The notes beneath the pieces were generated by a model. That model was not told the DNA's origin. It did not search any database and saw only the letters and a list, made by a program, of their open reading frames with translations. From the NCBI GenBank assembly GCA_002787815.1, contig PCUY01000026.1, positions 1 through 33,816 of the forward strand: a stretch of 33,816 nt of DNA. Direction: 5' to 3'. Source of the DNA: Bacteroidetes bacterium CG12_big_fil_rev_8_21_14_0_65_60_17 (GTDB lineage Bacteria > Bacteroidota > Rhodothermia > Rhodothermales > UBA10348). Positions 33,786 through 33,816 of the stretch are shown in pieces (the stretch's first letter is position 1; each line of letters begins with the position of its first letter). The translations under genes were made by a program, and so were the position numbers.

Positions 33786-33816
33786 ATGGCTAAAGAACAA
33801 TTTCAGCGCACGAAGC
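33786..33816 (+). CDS. tuf: Elongation factor Tu, first 10 codons
   Basis: The ATG at 33786 opens MAKEQFQRTK, matching the EF-Tu N-terminus (MAKEKFERTK-type), and the window ends there. AAGG lies just upstream as a possible ribosome-binding site. The position directly after fusA is the standard one for tuf. Confidence 0.93.
   Translation, partial: MAKEQFQRTK

Overview
The window reads as chromosomal DNA of moderately high GC from a Bacteroidota/Rhodothermota-like bacterium. Several things point that way: a SprE/PorW-like TPR lipoprotein, a 'choice-of-anchor B' surface protein, a heptaheme cytochrome with TPRs, a cysteate synthase (the sulfonolipid precursor enzyme type expected in Salinibacter-like and other Bacteroidota lineages), and few clear Shine-Dalgarno sites. 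The assignment is inference; no rRNA or other taxonomic marker was compared.

Layout. Positions 1-71 hold most of a tRNA-Arg(ACG) on the minus strand. Positions 142-7233 hold a metal/toxicant efflux locus: an ArsR-type repressor faces an operon of TolC-like outer-membrane factor, HlyD-like lipoprotein adaptor, RND pump and PII-like protein, followed by a DUF4399 lipoprotein. The first three junctions overlap as ATGA. A perfect 18-bp palindrome lies between the repressor and the operon. Positions 7234-14323, minus strand, are a Cu(I)/Ag(I) efflux operon: a small exported Met/Cys-rich protein, CusC-, CusB- and CusA-like subunits, a DUF2238 membrane protein, and a decayed NlpE-type copper lipoprotein. 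CusA keeps the three-methionine metal site.

Positions 14373-19135 hold a CRP/FNR-family regulator, a DUF2892 membrane protein, an outer-membrane beta-barrel, a large lipoprotein and a cysteate synthase. The regulator has a CRP-like recognition helix (R-E-x-x-S-R). The only two good TGTGA-N6-TCAC(A/G) boxes I found in the window each lie about 42 bp before a likely start site, one for the DUF2892 gene and one for the downstream anchor-B/heptaheme pair. This suggests a small local regulon.

Positions 19209-23763 encode the anchor-B protein and a seven-heme lipoprotein. Between them sits a 151-bp, almost fully self-complementary element (21571-21721), the most unusual non-coding structure here. 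Positions 23767-33816 are housekeeping: pyruvate kinase, the SprE-like protein, FtsH with a repeat-expanded tail, and the str operon rpsL-rpsG-fusA-tuf, cut off by the window end.

No insertion sequence, CRISPR array, phage gene or rRNA was seen. Apart from the novel-looking hairpin and the local CRP-like regulon, the most useful leads are the PII-like/RND coupling, the broken NlpE fused in frame to DUF2238, and the cysteate synthase.
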